Positions 8,638 through 18,198 of a DNA stretch of 40,746 nt are shown here, piece after piece. Position 1 is the first letter of the stretch, and every line of letters starts with the position of its first letter. The DNA comes from Candidatus Dependentiae bacterium (GTDB lineage Bacteria; Babelota; Babeliae; Babelales; UASB340), in NCBI GenBank assembly GCA_018897535.1, contig JAHIKO010000039.1, forward strand, positions 1 to 40,746, given 5' to 3'. A model generated the notes under the pieces. That model made no database searches and had not been told where the DNA came from. It saw nothing but the letters and a program-made list of their open reading frames with translations. Both the position numbers and the translations under genes were made by a program.

Positions 8638-9306
8638 TTACTTAACTTTTTCTTTTAAATCTTTAAAAAAATCGACTAATTTATTCTTAAAACTAACAGA
8701 TGTTTCTTTTATTACCTGTGTATTTGTTTTACTTTTTTGTGTAATCAAATTCATTGCTTGTCGGACACAATTTTTTTTCAAAAGCTCAAATTGATCCAAA
8801 TATTTTTTACACGCCAATTTATCTGCTGTACAAATTACATTTTCGTAATTTCTAGCATCTGCTTGAACTGTCCAATTAAAAGATCCTGTAATTAATTCGT
8901 CATCGATAATTACAAATTTATTATGCATAATCTGTTCTGAGTGATTTCTTTTTTTCTTTAAACTACTTTTATATACAAATATATCAACGCCATTTTCTTT
9001 TAAAAAATCTACCTTACCATATTCATACTCAAGGCATGATTGATCCGTTACAACCTGAACATCCACACCCCTTTTAATCTTTGCATCAGCCAAGGCTTGA
9101 GCTATTTTTTTATCGGTAATCATATAAACAGCAGCATAAATTTTGGATTTTGCATTATTTAATTCTTTAATTAAATTTTTACTCACATTATCATTTGGCG
9201 AAAACCAAATTTTTACATTCGATTCGACATTAGCTGCACTGCAATTAAAGAAAACTAATAAAAAAATAATAACTAATCTTTTTAAAAAAATATTATGTTT
9301 CATCAT
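8638..9306 (-). CDS. Secreted phospholipase D-family protein with a single HKD motif
   Basis: The 222-residue protein starts with an N-terminal signal peptide (hydrophobic from about residue 8 to 21) ending at FFNCSA, which is a poor lipobox. One HKD motif is present (His128, Lys130, Asp135 in HNKFVIID), followed by GSFNW, as in Nuc-type endonucleases and cardiolipin-synthase-like hydrolases that work as dimers. Substrates in the family are DNA, RNA or phospholipids, so the exact activity is open. Export suggests a periplasmic or secreted nuclease or lipase, which would suit scavenging of host nucleic acids. GGGAA lies before the double ATG start. Confidence 0.82.
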   Translation of the reverse strand: MMKHNIFLKRLVIIFLLVFFNCSAANVESNVKIWFSPNDNVSKNLIKELNNAKSKIYAAVYMITDKKIAQALADAKIKRGVDVQVVTDQSCLEYEYGKVDFLKENGVDIFVYKSSLKKKRNHSEQIMHNKFVIIDDELITGSFNWTVQADARNYENVICTADKLACKKYLDQFELLKKNCVRQAMNLITQKSKTNTQVIKETSVSFKNKLVDFFKDLKEKVK

Positions 9307-9413
9307 ATATTCCCATTCTTTATCTATTTTGTTTTAAAAAAAACTATTTTTTTATACTTTATTAAAAAAAAATTTTATGCAATGCTCTCAATAAAAACAA
9401 GGAGAAGTTTTTA

Positions 9414-10007
9414 ATGAAAAAGGTAGTTTTATATCTATTATTTATTACTTCAATAATATACATACAAAAATCATTTGCAAAAAAAACAGAAATTTTAATT
9501 TCAAATATCTATAATCAAATAAATCAAGATCTACTGAATATTAAAAAAGAATATCCTCAAACACAGCCAAAAGTTTATTCATTACTTGATCAAGTCTGTA
9601 AAATGTATCAAGCATCAAAGATAACTATAGAAAAAAAATCTAAAATTAAAAGTGAATTAAAATTAAAAAATGCAGAAACTTTGGCATTAAAAAATGAAAC
9701 AAGTATGTTAAAAAATAATTTAAAAAGCATAGAAGGTAAGTTGAATAACACACAAAAAGAGTTGGAAACAAAAAGTAAAACTCTTGCAAAAAGTGCATAT
9801 CTTTTAAACTCAATAAATAAAGAAAAAGAACAAATTCAAAATCAGGTAAGTCAATTACAAGAAGAACATAAACAGCTATTATTAAAAACAGAAGAATTAA
9901 ATAATATAGAAAAACAATCGCCTCAAAATTTATCTAAAAATAGCCTATTAAAAGACAATCAAAGTGCAACTCTGACTTCAACTTCAGCTCCTATTTCATC
10001 CCTTTGA
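9414..10007 (+). CDS. Exported coiled-coil protein
   Basis: A strong AAGGAG ribosome binding site precedes the ATG. The protein has 197 residues. A signal peptide (residues 1-22, ending at KSFA) leads to a long Lys/Glu/Leu/Asn heptad region (about 70-165) typical of a coiled coil, then a Ser/Thr-rich tail. No enzymatic motif is visible. The last 49 bases overlap the convergent TamB-like gene. It may be a periplasmic scaffold, but no family is recognised. Confidence 0.7.
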   Translation: MKKVVLYLLFITSIIYIQKSFAKKTEILISNIYNQINQDLLNIKKEYPQTQPKVYSLLDQVCKMYQASKITIEKKSKIKSELKLKNAETLALKNETSMLKNNLKSIEGKLNNTQKELETKSKTLAKSAYLLNSINKEKEQIQNQVSQLQEEHKQLLLKTEELNNIEKQSPQNLSKNSLLKDNQSATLTSTSAPISSL

Positions 10008-12376
10008 TCTTTTAGTAACCGTAGATTGATATCATCTGTTAAAAAATAATCAAGTTGTACTGAGAGATCATCTTTTAAATTAAAATCTTTTTGTATTTTT
10101 GCATGTAACTGATCACTTAAATCCACATCCAAACAACCATTAAACCCACTTTTACCTGAATTATTAATAAAATTTGGAGTTATCTGTATATAACGAAATG
10201 GGTTTAAAATTTTTTTTAAAAAATTATCAGATTCATTATTGGCTATAATACTACTTAAATTTTTTTGTAATAAAAATGAAAATTGTGATTGTAAGTTCAT
10301 ATCATTTGAACCGGACAGCAATAAACCCAATACCTGCTTTTTATCTAACTTTGGTAAAGACTCAAGTATAATTTTGGGATTACTTAAATATCCAGTAGCT
10401 TGAAGATTAATCCAATATTTACCAATTTTATTTTTTGCAACCAAATCAATAATAGGATCATTTAAATTATTCGGTAAAAACTGAATTTTACCATAATCAA
10501 TATTAAGTTTTTTATCTAAAAAATTTAAGGATCCATCTGTGATATTTAAATTTCCGGCAAATAGATAATTTACGAACCCGTCTTTTTGCAGACAAGTTTT
10601 CATATTTAGATTTGCATCGATATTTAAATCAAAAAGGCCGCCTTTAACCTGTAAGGGTGTTTTTGTTAAAAGATTTAAGTCAAAATTAATTAAATTTTTG
10701 TTTTCCAAATAACCCATATTATGAATATTTTTGTTTTGAGATTCAATATTTATCAAACTGCTATTTAAATAACTTTTAGTAAAATTAATATCACCGGTAA
10801 TACAAAAATTTTTATTGTTATTACCTGTTAAAATTAAATTTGCATCAAAAATAGAATAAAAATATCTATTAATATTAAATAAAAAATTATTGAAATTAAA
10901 CGGTATATTAAGATTTTTTATGCAAAATTTTTCATCGAAGTTTATATATCCTAAATTAGAATAAATATTACCCTTAAAAAATTTTATATTTAAATCACTT
11001 AAAATTAACTCTTTAAAATTGTTTTTGATTAAAAAATCAAAATTTAAATTTTCTATCGGATTATAAGTATCTTTAAATAATATTTTACCGTCACTAAAAA
11101 TAATTTTTCCACTTATATTTTCGAATTTAGTTTGATCTATTAAAAAACTCAAGCTATTAAGCCTACCCAAAATAAGTTTCTGCAAATTTACAGGTAAAAG
11201 TTTTTTTAATGCTAAAAAATCAATATTACCGTACAAAATCTTATCTATATTATTTTTAACTTTCGCATCTATAAATTTTTTATTGTTTTTATAAAATAAA
11301 ATTTTTTCTAAAAATATTTCAGGGTAAAAATTCAAATCCAAATTTACTTTATATATAGACTCACCAATATTCATGCTTAATTTATTTTTAGCTAAATCAA
11401 ACAAAATATCACCAACAAAATTTGTTTTGCCTGACGGTAATATAAAATCAAATAGCTCAAATTTGCCATTGATCGTTTTAAGATCATAAAATAAATTAAA
11501 TTTTAAGTTACCGGTCAAAAAATTATTACTAATTTTAAGATCAAAAATTTTAGCAATATTAGCTAAATTTTCTACGTTAGCATTACCAAAAATATTAATA
11601 TTTTCTGATAAAAAACTTATATTCAAATCAAGATTTTCAGAGCTTATATTTAAAATATTTTTATCAAAACTAACTCTATATTTTTGAATAGTATCAAAGC
11701 CGTTAAATTCAAACATACCATTGGTACATAAATCTGAAAAAACAATATTTGTTTTAAGTTTTTTAATTAAAATATTTTTTTTGTAAAAAATAGTACCATT
11801 ATTTAAATTCAAATATCCGGCCCAATATTTATTTGCGAAATATTTTAATGAAATATTACATGGAAAATTAAATATAATTGGATAATTAACATCAATAACT
11901 TCAAAAATTACATTTTTTATATTTAAAGAATTTATCTTTACATTTATATCCGAATTATTTAATAATATATTTTCAAAATGATCTTTGATTACAGGAATAT
12001 TATCTTTAAGCTCAGATTTTGTATTAATATTTTCAAAAACAAGATCCAATAGAAAAATTTTCTTAAAAATAAGATTTAACCTACTAAATTTAATAAAAAG
12101 TTTACCAAAGCTCCAAGAGAATTTATTATTGCTATCTAATTTAGAACTAACAATACCGGTTTTGATATAAATTTGGCCTGTAAAAAAATTAATCCTGTAG
12201 TCTTTTACGTTAATATCCACGCTCCAACTACGCTCTAAATCTTTTTTTAATATATTAAATATTTTTTTCTGCATTTCAGGGTTTTCTTGAACGATCCATG
12301 CTAATGCAAACAAAAAAACAATTACTAAAAAAATAAATTCAAATATATTCAGTTTTTTTATTTTGAAGAGATCCAT
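9959..12376 (-). CDS. TamB-like translocation and assembly module protein (DUF490)
   Basis: The 805-residue protein has one N-terminal membrane anchor (about 12-28) followed by long beta-rich, Asn/Ile/Phe-rich repeats of the AsmA/TamB lipid-bridge type. It ends in the characteristic TamB C-terminal domain: LLSGSNDM, then FLLQKNL, a strand-rich segment, and a final EVEVRVAL. TamB spans the periplasm with TamA/BamA and is linked to phospholipid transport and outer-membrane protein insertion. It is shorter than proteobacterial TamB (about 1250 residues). Its start overlaps the pseudopilin gene by 19 bases, so the two are translationally linked. Its presence implies an outer membrane. Confidence 0.82.
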   Translation of the reverse strand: MDLFKIKKLNIFEFIFLVIVFLFALAWIVQENPEMQKKIFNILKKDLERSWSVDINVKDYRINFFTGQIYIKTGIVSSKLDSNNKFSWSFGKLFIKFSRLNLIFKKIFLLDLVFENINTKSELKDNIPVIKDHFENILLNNSDINVKINSLNIKNVIFEVIDVNYPIIFNFPCNISLKYFANKYWAGYLNLNNGTIFYKKNILIKKLKTNIVFSDLCTNGMFEFNGFDTIQKYRVSFDKNILNISSENLDLNISFLSENINIFGNANVENLANIAKIFDLKISNNFLTGNLKFNLFYDLKTINGKFELFDFILPSGKTNFVGDILFDLAKNKLSMNIGESIYKVNLDLNFYPEIFLEKILFYKNNKKFIDAKVKNNIDKILYGNIDFLALKKLLPVNLQKLILGRLNSLSFLIDQTKFENISGKIIFSDGKILFKDTYNPIENLNFDFLIKNNFKELILSDLNIKFFKGNIYSNLGYINFDEKFCIKNLNIPFNFNNFLFNINRYFYSIFDANLILTGNNNKNFCITGDINFTKSYLNSSLINIESQNKNIHNMGYLENKNLINFDLNLLTKTPLQVKGGLFDLNIDANLNMKTCLQKDGFVNYLFAGNLNITDGSLNFLDKKLNIDYGKIQFLPNNLNDPIIDLVAKNKIGKYWINLQATGYLSNPKIILESLPKLDKKQVLGLLLSGSNDMNLQSQFSFLLQKNLSSIIANNESDNFLKKILNPFRYIQITPNFINNSGKSGFNGCLDVDLSDQLHAKIQKDFNLKDDLSVQLDYFLTDDINLRLLKDQRDEIGAEVEVRVAL

Positions 12377-12885
12377 TTTTTATTCTGATATTTGTATTTT
12401 ATTATAGTAGCAAAAGGTGACACGGAACAACCAAGCGACATTAAATTCTTTTTATCTTTAGTAATCATATAAGCATTTCCGGAAGCAATTCTACCATCGG
12501 TAAAAAAAATTATTTCAAATAAATTTTTATCTATTTTTTTAAAAGTTATAGGAACCGTAATTTTATTCTCAGGTTTTGACGGAGGACCATAGACATTATC
12601 AAAAACACCAAACTGTATTTTATCAGGTAAAATATAATTTTGTTTCTTACCAAATTTACCGAGATATTCGTAACTATTTAAATCAATATTAAAATATAAT
12701 TTTTGTTCTTCGCCTGAAGTAATTGCTTTTTGTTGTAAATAATAAAATGTAGAGAACAACTTATCAACTTCATTTTGTAAAATAAAATTATCTAAAAAAT
12801 TAAATTTTGGAAGTGAAACAAAAAAAAGTATGGATAAAACCGAAATAACAACTATCAATTCAAAAAGTGAAAAAGCTTTATCCAT
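12358..12885 (-). CDS. Type II secretion/type IV pilus pseudopilin (GspH-like)
   Basis: This 175-residue protein has a class III prepilin N-terminus: a very short leader (MDKA), then FSLFELIVVISVLSILFFV with Glu at position five of the mature helix. The residue before the cleavage site is Ala instead of the usual Gly, which prepilin peptidases may tolerate. The C-terminal globular part is beta-rich and resembles GspH/FimT minor pseudopilins. It lies 11 bases after the secretion ATPase gene and overlaps the TamB-like gene, so it is part of one operon. No clear ribosome binding site is visible, consistent with coupling to upstream translation. Confidence 0.83.
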   Translation of the reverse strand: MDKAFSLFELIVVISVLSILFFVSLPKFNFLDNFILQNEVDKLFSTFYYLQQKAITSGEEQKLYFNIDLNSYEYLGKFGKKQNYILPDKIQFGVFDNVYGPPSKPENKITVPITFKKIDKNLFEIIFFTDGRIASGNAYMITKDKKNLMSLGCSVSPFATIIKYKYQNKKWISSK

Positions 12886-12896
12886 AGTTTTTTATT

Positions 12897-14597
12897 TTAA
12901 TCCAAAGCCTGATCTATATATGCAACATTTAAAACTTCATCCAAAGATGTTTGGCCGTTTTTTACTCTTCGAATTCCATCTTGCGCCAAAGTAACCATAC
13001 CTTTTTCTATGGCTTTTGATTTTATCACATTTGCATCAGCTTTTTCCACAATCAAATGCGCAATTTCATCATCGACTTCCATTACTTCAAAAATACCCAA
13101 TCGACCTCGATATCCGGTATTAAAACATTCTTCACATCCAACCGATTTATAAAATTTTATTTGGTTTAATTCAGATTCCGGCAATCCAAGACGCTTAATC
13201 ATATCAGGCTCAGGCTTATATTCTTGCTTACATTTATCACAAAGTTTTCTAACCAACCGTTGAGACATTATACATATAACCGATGATGAGATTAAAAATG
13301 GTTCTATACCCATATCAATTAAACGCGTAATTGTTGCCGGAGAACTGTTTGTATGAATGGTACTCAAAACAACGTGACCAGTTAAAGCCGCCTGAGTTGC
13401 AATTTGAGCCGTATCTTTATCTCGTATTTCACCAATAAGTACAACGTCCGGATCTTGACGTAAAATCGAACGTAGCGCCGCGGCAAATGTTAATCCGATA
13501 TCTTCTTTAACTTGAACTTGATTTACCCCTGTAATCGTATACTCTACAGGATCTTCAACCGTAATTATATTAATATCCGGTTTATTTAATCGAGAAAGTA
13601 TTGAATATAACGTTGTAGTTTTACCAGATCCGGTAGGACCGCTTATTAAAATTATTCCATTGGGTCTTGTAATATTTCGAGAAATCACTTCAAGGTCACG
13701 TGTTGAAAAATCAAGATGTTCAAGATCAACGGCACCTTTAGTTTTATCAAGCAAACGCATAACAACTCGCTCGCCATAATTGCAAGGCAATATCGACACA
13801 CGAATATCTATTGCCTTATCCCCTACTTTTATCTGAATTCTTCCATCTTGTGGCAATCTTTTTTCAGCAATATCAAGATTTGCCATTATTTTAATACGTG
13901 AAACAATGGCTCCCTGAAATCTTTTTGGAGGCAACACTCTTTGATACATAACACCATCAATTCTGTATCTAACGCGAAGTTCTTTTTCGAAGGCTTCTAT
14001 ATGAATATCAGAAGCATCTTCTTTTACAGCCTGAAATATCATATGATTTACAAGCTTTACAATTGGAGCTTCTTGAGCCATTTCCAAAATATCTCGTTCT
14101 TCTACTGCGGTTAAATCTATCTCGCCGGCCTCTTCTTCTTTTAACTCTTCCATCATTTCTTTACTTGTTTCCAAAGGATAATATTTGTTTATTGCTGCAT
14201 TTATAATATCATCACTTGAAACGCCATATTTTACATCACCTGATAAAAGCAGTGAAATATCGTCCAATGGCTGAATATCTCTTGGATTGGACGTAACAAC
14301 AGTTTTAAATCCTTCAAATAATATGGGTATAATTACATGCTGTCGCAAAAATTTTAATGGAATTTTGCTCAAAAGTTCTGTGTTGACCATTTGTTCAGTT
14401 ATTTTATCCACATAAACAAATCCAACTTCTTGAGCTAAAACTTTTGCAATATCCATTTTGGATACCAATTTTTTTTCAATTATTATTTGGCTTAATGGCT
14501 TACCTGTTTGAGCCGATTCAGTAACGCAACTTTGGTGCTGTTCTTTAGAAATTAGATTCAATTCCAGTAAAATATCTTGAAAATTTTTCTTATTCAT
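12897..14597 (-). CDS. PilB/GspE-family type IV pilus or type II secretion ATPase
   Basis: The 566-residue protein has the N-terminal MshEN/T2SSE-N domains (about 1-150; a second half recognisable at IPLKFLRQHVIIPI). The hexameric ATPase core follows, with Walker A GPTGSGKTTTLYS at about 317, the Asp box, Walker B DPDVVLIGEIRD and the His box TGHVVLSTIHTN. A four-cysteine zinc loop (CDKCKQEY, then CEECFNTGYRGR) is present. It powers assembly of pseudopilins at the inner membrane. PilB and GspE cannot be separated by sequence alone here. AAGGGAG precedes the ATG. The pseudopilin gene directly downstream supports the role. Confidence 0.92.
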   Translation of the reverse strand: MNKKNFQDILLELNLISKEQHQSCVTESAQTGKPLSQIIIEKKLVSKMDIAKVLAQEVGFVYVDKITEQMVNTELLSKIPLKFLRQHVIIPILFEGFKTVVTSNPRDIQPLDDISLLLSGDVKYGVSSDDIINAAINKYYPLETSKEMMEELKEEEAGEIDLTAVEERDILEMAQEAPIVKLVNHMIFQAVKEDASDIHIEAFEKELRVRYRIDGVMYQRVLPPKRFQGAIVSRIKIMANLDIAEKRLPQDGRIQIKVGDKAIDIRVSILPCNYGERVVMRLLDKTKGAVDLEHLDFSTRDLEVISRNITRPNGIILISGPTGSGKTTTLYSILSRLNKPDINIITVEDPVEYTITGVNQVQVKEDIGLTFAAALRSILRQDPDVVLIGEIRDKDTAQIATQAALTGHVVLSTIHTNSSPATITRLIDMGIEPFLISSSVICIMSQRLVRKLCDKCKQEYKPEPDMIKRLGLPESELNQIKFYKSVGCEECFNTGYRGRLGIFEVMEVDDEIAHLIVEKADANVIKSKAIEKGMVTLAQDGIRRVKNGQTSLDEVLNVAYIDQALD

Positions 14598-14692
14598 TAA
14601 AAACTCCCTTAATCGCCTGGGGTTTATTTTTTATAAAAAAAGGTTAACTTATTAAATACAAAACTATCGACATAATGAATCAGTTTACTTTT

Positions 14693-14721
14693 TTGCCAAA
14701 TATAAAACAATAATTTAATAT
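14693..14721 (+). promoter_or_regulatory. Candidate promoter of the bamD-yraN operon
   Basis: TTGCCA (14693-14698, five of six to consensus) and TAATAT (14716-14721, four of six) are separated by 17 bases and lie about 43 bases before the BamD-like start. It is in the divergent region shared with the secretion ATPase gene. Confidence 0.4.
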
Positions 14722-14763
14722 ATTTAGCAATAAAGCTATTTTTTAATATTATTGGAGTAATAA

Positions 14764-15552
14764 ATGCATAAGATAAATAATTTTAATTTAATAAAATTAT
14801 CAAAAATAACACTTTTAGTTTTAATGTTAATAACAACACCACATTGTGCTAAAGAAGAAAAGAAAACAGAAGATCTCTCTTTTGATGAATTAAAACAAAA
14901 AACACTTGCTTCGTTAAAAGAAAAAAAATATAAAGAAGCTCTACAGCCATTGGAAGTTATGGTAGCACAACACGCTGAAAAAGATGATTTATCGGAATAT
15001 AAACTAATGTTGGCCGACAGCTACTTTAACACAGGAAATTTACCTTCTGCATTTCAAATGTATGAACATTTTAAAGATTTCTATCCATCCGACAAACAAG
15101 CTGAATATGCTTATTATCAGGCTATAAAATCTAAATTTTACCAAACATTAAAAATAGATTGCGATCAATCTGACACACAAGAAACCATAAATTTATGTAA
15201 AGATTATCTTAGAAATCCTAGTTATTCAAAATATAAAAACGATATAGAAGATATAGAACATACATGCCAACGTAAACTAATAGACAAAGAAGTTTATGTT
15301 TATAATTTTTATCTAAAAAAAGGTAAATTAAAATCTGCTAAAAACAGGCTAACGTACCTAAAAGAAAACTATTTGGATAAAGATACCAATTTAAATCCAA
15401 GATTGCTTTACTTGGAAGCAAAGTTAGCTCAAAAAGAGAAAGATAATGATACTTTAGGAAAAAAAGTTGAACAATTAATGGAACAGTATCCGGAGTCTCC
15501 ATTTACAAGAATGGCACAAGGGCTTTCGGTTAAAAACAACTTCATGTTTTAA
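14764..15552 (+). CDS. bamD: BamD-like outer-membrane assembly lipoprotein with TPR repeats
   Basis: A TTGGAG ribosome binding site precedes the ATG. The 262 residues begin with a signal peptide ending in TTPHC, so a lipoprotein with the acylated Cys near residue 28, although the lipobox is imperfect. Several TPR-like helix pairs follow (KEKKYKEALQPLEVMVAQH; LADSYFNTGNLPSAFQMYEHFKDFYPSD matched in part), with the layout of BamD/YfiO. BamD works with BamA to insert outer-membrane beta-barrel proteins. Length is close to the usual 240-260. A generic TPR lipoprotein is the alternative. It is the first gene of a plus-strand unit with yraN two bases downstream. Confidence 0.75.
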   Translation: MHKINNFNLIKLSKITLLVLMLITTPHCAKEEKKTEDLSFDELKQKTLASLKEKKYKEALQPLEVMVAQHAEKDDLSEYKLMLADSYFNTGNLPSAFQMYEHFKDFYPSDKQAEYAYYQAIKSKFYQTLKIDCDQSDTQETINLCKDYLRNPSYSKYKNDIEDIEHTCQRKLIDKEVYVYNFYLKKGKLKSAKNRLTYLKENYLDKDTNLNPRLLYLEAKLAQKEKDNDTLGKKVEQLMEQYPESPFTRMAQGLSVKNNFMF

Positions 15553-15554
15553 TT

Positions 15555-15914
15555 ATGGATGAACGAACACAACTTGGCATTTTAGGCGAACAAGCCGTCG
15601 CTGACTATTTAAAAAAACAAAATTTTAAAATAGTTAATATAAATTACAAAACAAGATATGGCGAAATTGATATAATTGCGCAAAAAGATGAATATTTACT
15701 TTTTGTAGAGGTAAAAACCAGAATTAATGAATATTTTCCCATATCAAATGTAATAACATATACAAAGCAAAGAAAAATAATAAATACAGCTAAATTATTT
15801 ATACAAATAAATAATATTTTTGATAAAGTTTGTAGATTTGACGTTGCTACTGCAATACTAAAAAATAATAAATTTGATATTAATTACATAGAAAATGCAT
15901 TTCAAGATTATTAA
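15555..15914 (+). CDS. yraN: YraN-family (UPF0102) putative endonuclease
   Basis: This 119-residue protein matches the UPF0102 family throughout: GILGEQAVADYLKKQNFKI at the N-terminus, then the PD-(D/E)XK-type core RYGEIDIIAQKDEYLLFVEVKTR with the catalytic-type Glu, Asp, Glu and Lys. The fold resembles Holliday junction resolvases, and the cellular role is not settled. It starts two bases after the BamD-like stop and has no obvious ribosome binding site, so it is probably translated by coupling. Confidence 0.9.
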   Translation: MDERTQLGILGEQAVADYLKKQNFKIVNINYKTRYGEIDIIAQKDEYLLFVEVKTRINEYFPISNVITYTKQRKIINTAKLFIQINNIFDKVCRFDVATAILKNNKFDINYIENAFQDY

Positions 15915-15931
15915 TAACTTGGGGTAAAGTC

Positions 15932-16408
15932 ATGAAAAATTCATTAAAAGTAGGTTTAGGGTTTGGAGTAACATCCGGAGTAATTACAACTCTTGGATTA
16001 ATGGTTGGGTTACATTCGGGAACACATTCAACGCTTGCAATAATCGGTGGTGTTTTAACCATTGCCATAGCCGACGCATTTTCAGATTCACTTGGCGTGC
16101 ATGTATCACGAGAATTTGAAAATCAAACGAGTAAAAAAGAGATCTGGGAATCTACTGTTACAACATTTATTTCAAAATTTGTAATCGCTTTGCTTTTTAT
16201 ATTTCCAATACTGTTATTTAATCTTTGTTTTGCAGTCTGGGTAAGTATATTTATGGGTCTGTCTCTTTTAGCAATATTCAGTTACATAATAGCTAAAGAA
16301 AAAAAAGTAAAACCATTACCGGTAATATTTGAACACGTTGGCATTGCAACAGTTGTAATAATTATTTCTCAAATAGTTGGAACTGTAATAAGTAATAATT
16401 TTATTTAA
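15932..16408 (+). CDS. VIT1/CCC1-like membrane transporter, short form
   Basis: The protein has 158 residues with about four membrane helices. The first part (GLGFGVTSGVITTLGLMVGL) and the later ADAFSDSLGVHVSREFEN match the pattern of the VIT1/CCC1 iron and manganese transporter family, where similar Asp/Glu positions bind the metal. It is shorter than typical members (about 230), lacking the cytoplasmic metal-binding insert. The ribosome binding site is TTGGGGT. It lies 17 bases after yraN and is probably co-transcribed. Metal specificity is not inferable. Confidence 0.7.
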   Translation: MKNSLKVGLGFGVTSGVITTLGLMVGLHSGTHSTLAIIGGVLTIAIADAFSDSLGVHVSREFENQTSKKEIWESTVTTFISKFVIALLFIFPILLFNLCFAVWVSIFMGLSLLAIFSYIIAKEKKVKPLPVIFEHVGIATVVIIISQIVGTVISNNFI

Positions 16409-16420
16409 AATATAAACAAC

Positions 16421-17353
16421 TTATACTTCAATAGGTCGACTTATATTTAAAACTGTAGTTTTTGCGGGAGCACTAGGGTCTGCCTTTCTGAAAAAATTTA
16501 TAGTCTCACCATTTTCATTAGCTAATAATGAAATATATCGAACACCAACACCAGAAAAATTTGGTGAGGTTAACACACGACTACATGGTTCATCGTTAAC
16601 AGTTGAAGAATCTATAATTACCAATTCATAAATTTTATATTTTTGACCATTTTTTTCCCAATCTTTAACAAACTTAGGTACAGATAATGCAATAACTACA
16701 TGCCCGGTATTTCCAAGTGGTTCTATTTTTTTTGTTGTTGTTTTTGAAATTATGTCTCCCGGTAAAATATTATTAATGTTTTTAATTAACTCCCAATATT
16801 CTTTTTGTTTTTTAAACGCGTTGTACATATCTATAACTTGAGGCCTTTTGCAGCTATCCCATTTACCATATTTATTTTTTTTGGGATATAAATCGCGAGC
16901 CTTAATAGAATCTTCCCAAAGAGTCCCCTCTATACTTTCCATTATTGATTTATAATGGACTTGCGAATACTTTTTTATAAGAGCACAAACAAAACCGGAG
17001 CAGTTACAATAAACATAATTATCTTTTTTATCATTTTCTTCGCAAAGAGAAAATCCTTCTATAATAGTTTCATTAACATATTTGGTTTCATACATACCAT
17101 TTAGTATTTTTTCTAATAAGCCACAAGCACCATCAACAATTTGTTTAGACAATTTATTTGGGGCAAATTTTGTAGAATTTTTAATTTTATTAAACATTTT
17201 AGAATATTTTACACCATCTTCGTCAAAATCATCCCCAACAATATAGTTTTTATTTGTATTCCACCAGTTTTTGAAATTAAAGTTTTCCAAAACACAGTAC
17301 AAATTACCAAAAAAAATTATTCCTAAAATAAAAAATATATTACGAAAGTTCAC
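16421..17353 (-). CDS. Secreted NlpC/P60-like cysteine peptidase
   Basis: A GTG start with AAAGGT upstream gives a 310-residue protein with a signal peptide (residues 1-20). The catalytic order fits NlpC/P60: Cys118 in NCSGFVCALI, a PGDII segment before the histidine, His218 in GNTGHVVIALS, and a third polar residue, Asp248, in VIIDSS. NlpC/P60 enzymes cut peptidoglycan stem peptides or related amides. About 100 residues separate Cys from His, more than usual, suggesting an insertion. Several extra Cys residues may form disulphides. A role in cell-wall remodelling or against host targets is inference. Confidence 0.7.
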   Translation of the reverse strand: MNFRNIFFILGIIFFGNLYCVLENFNFKNWWNTNKNYIVGDDFDEDGVKYSKMFNKIKNSTKFAPNKLSKQIVDGACGLLEKILNGMYETKYVNETIIEGFSLCEENDKKDNYVYCNCSGFVCALIKKYSQVHYKSIMESIEGTLWEDSIKARDLYPKKNKYGKWDSCKRPQVIDMYNAFKKQKEYWELIKNINNILPGDIISKTTTKKIEPLGNTGHVVIALSVPKFVKDWEKNGQKYKIYELVIIDSSTVNDEPCSRVLTSPNFSGVGVRYISLLANENGETINFFRKADPSAPAKTTVLNISRPIEV

Positions 17354-17388
17354 AAAATACCTTTCTACAAAATTTAAAACTCTAACAA

Positions 17389-17991
17389 CTATATTGTTCC
17401 AAAAAATCTATCCCCAAAATCGCCCAACCCGGGAACAATAAATTTTGTGCTGTTTAATTTTTCATCTTGTTCAACGTAAATTAACTTAATTTTTGGAAAT
17501 CTTGTTTTTATCTCATCAACGCCAATTTTTGAACAAATAACAGCAACAAAAATTATTTTTTCTTCCAAAACACCGATTTCTTTTAATATTTCTATTGCTT
17601 TTATTCCACTTCCTCCGGTTGCAATCATTGGATCAAGAATTATAACATCGTCCGTTTTTTTTATTTCAGGTAAATTTTTGTAATACAAATTTGCAATAGC
17701 CGTTTTTTCATCGCGTCTAAGACCTAAAAACCCAACTTTTGCATATTTAAAAAAATCTAAAAATTGTGGTAATAAAGATAATGCCGCACGCAATATTGGA
17801 ACAATAACTATATCGTTTTTAAATTTTGTACCGATTGCATTACCCATTGGAGTATTAATATTAATTTTTTCTTTTTCAATCAAATCACCAGCATCACAGG
17901 CCAAAATATATGCCAAATCTTTTGCAATTTCTCTAAATTTTTTTATATCCGTACTTTTGTCTCTTAGAATAGAAAGTAACACTTTTTTCAT
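17389..17991 (-). CDS. upp: Uracil phosphoribosyltransferase
   Basis: The 200-residue protein carries the PRPP-binding signature DPMIATGGSG and the C-terminal uracil-binding stretch GLGDFGDRFFGT that identify Upp. It also has the family's VPILRAALSLLPQFLDF segment. It makes UMP from uracil and PRPP. AGGGAA precedes the ATG. The length is slightly below the usual 208. Together with the nucleoside transporter and kinases in this window it indicates reliance on salvaged bases. Confidence 0.96.
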   Translation of the reverse strand: MKKVLLSILRDKSTDIKKFREIAKDLAYILACDAGDLIEKEKININTPMGNAIGTKFKNDIVIVPILRAALSLLPQFLDFFKYAKVGFLGLRRDEKTAIANLYYKNLPEIKKTDDVIILDPMIATGGSGIKAIEILKEIGVLEEKIIFVAVICSKIGVDEIKTRFPKIKLIYVEQDEKLNSTKFIVPGLGDFGDRFFGTI

Positions 17992-18030
17992 AAAATATTC
18001 CCTTTATAAATATGTATTTTTTCAGTATTT

Positions 18031-18060
18031 ATTAGAACTAAAAATAAATATTATTGTCAA
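18031..18060 (-). promoter_or_regulatory. Promoter of upp
   Basis: On the minus strand a perfect TTGACA (18055-18060) and TCTAAT (18031-18036, five of six) are separated by 18 bases, ending about 40 bases before the upp start codon. Confidence 0.6.
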
Positions 18061-18198
18061 TAATGGTAAAATTATAGCCGTTAAATTTGCTTATGATACA
18101 ACAAAAAACTATTTTTTTTCAAAAAAATTTACTTTATTCAAACCACAATCTTAGAATATCTATCCTTAAAATTAACTCCATGTTGAAAGGATATTGTC

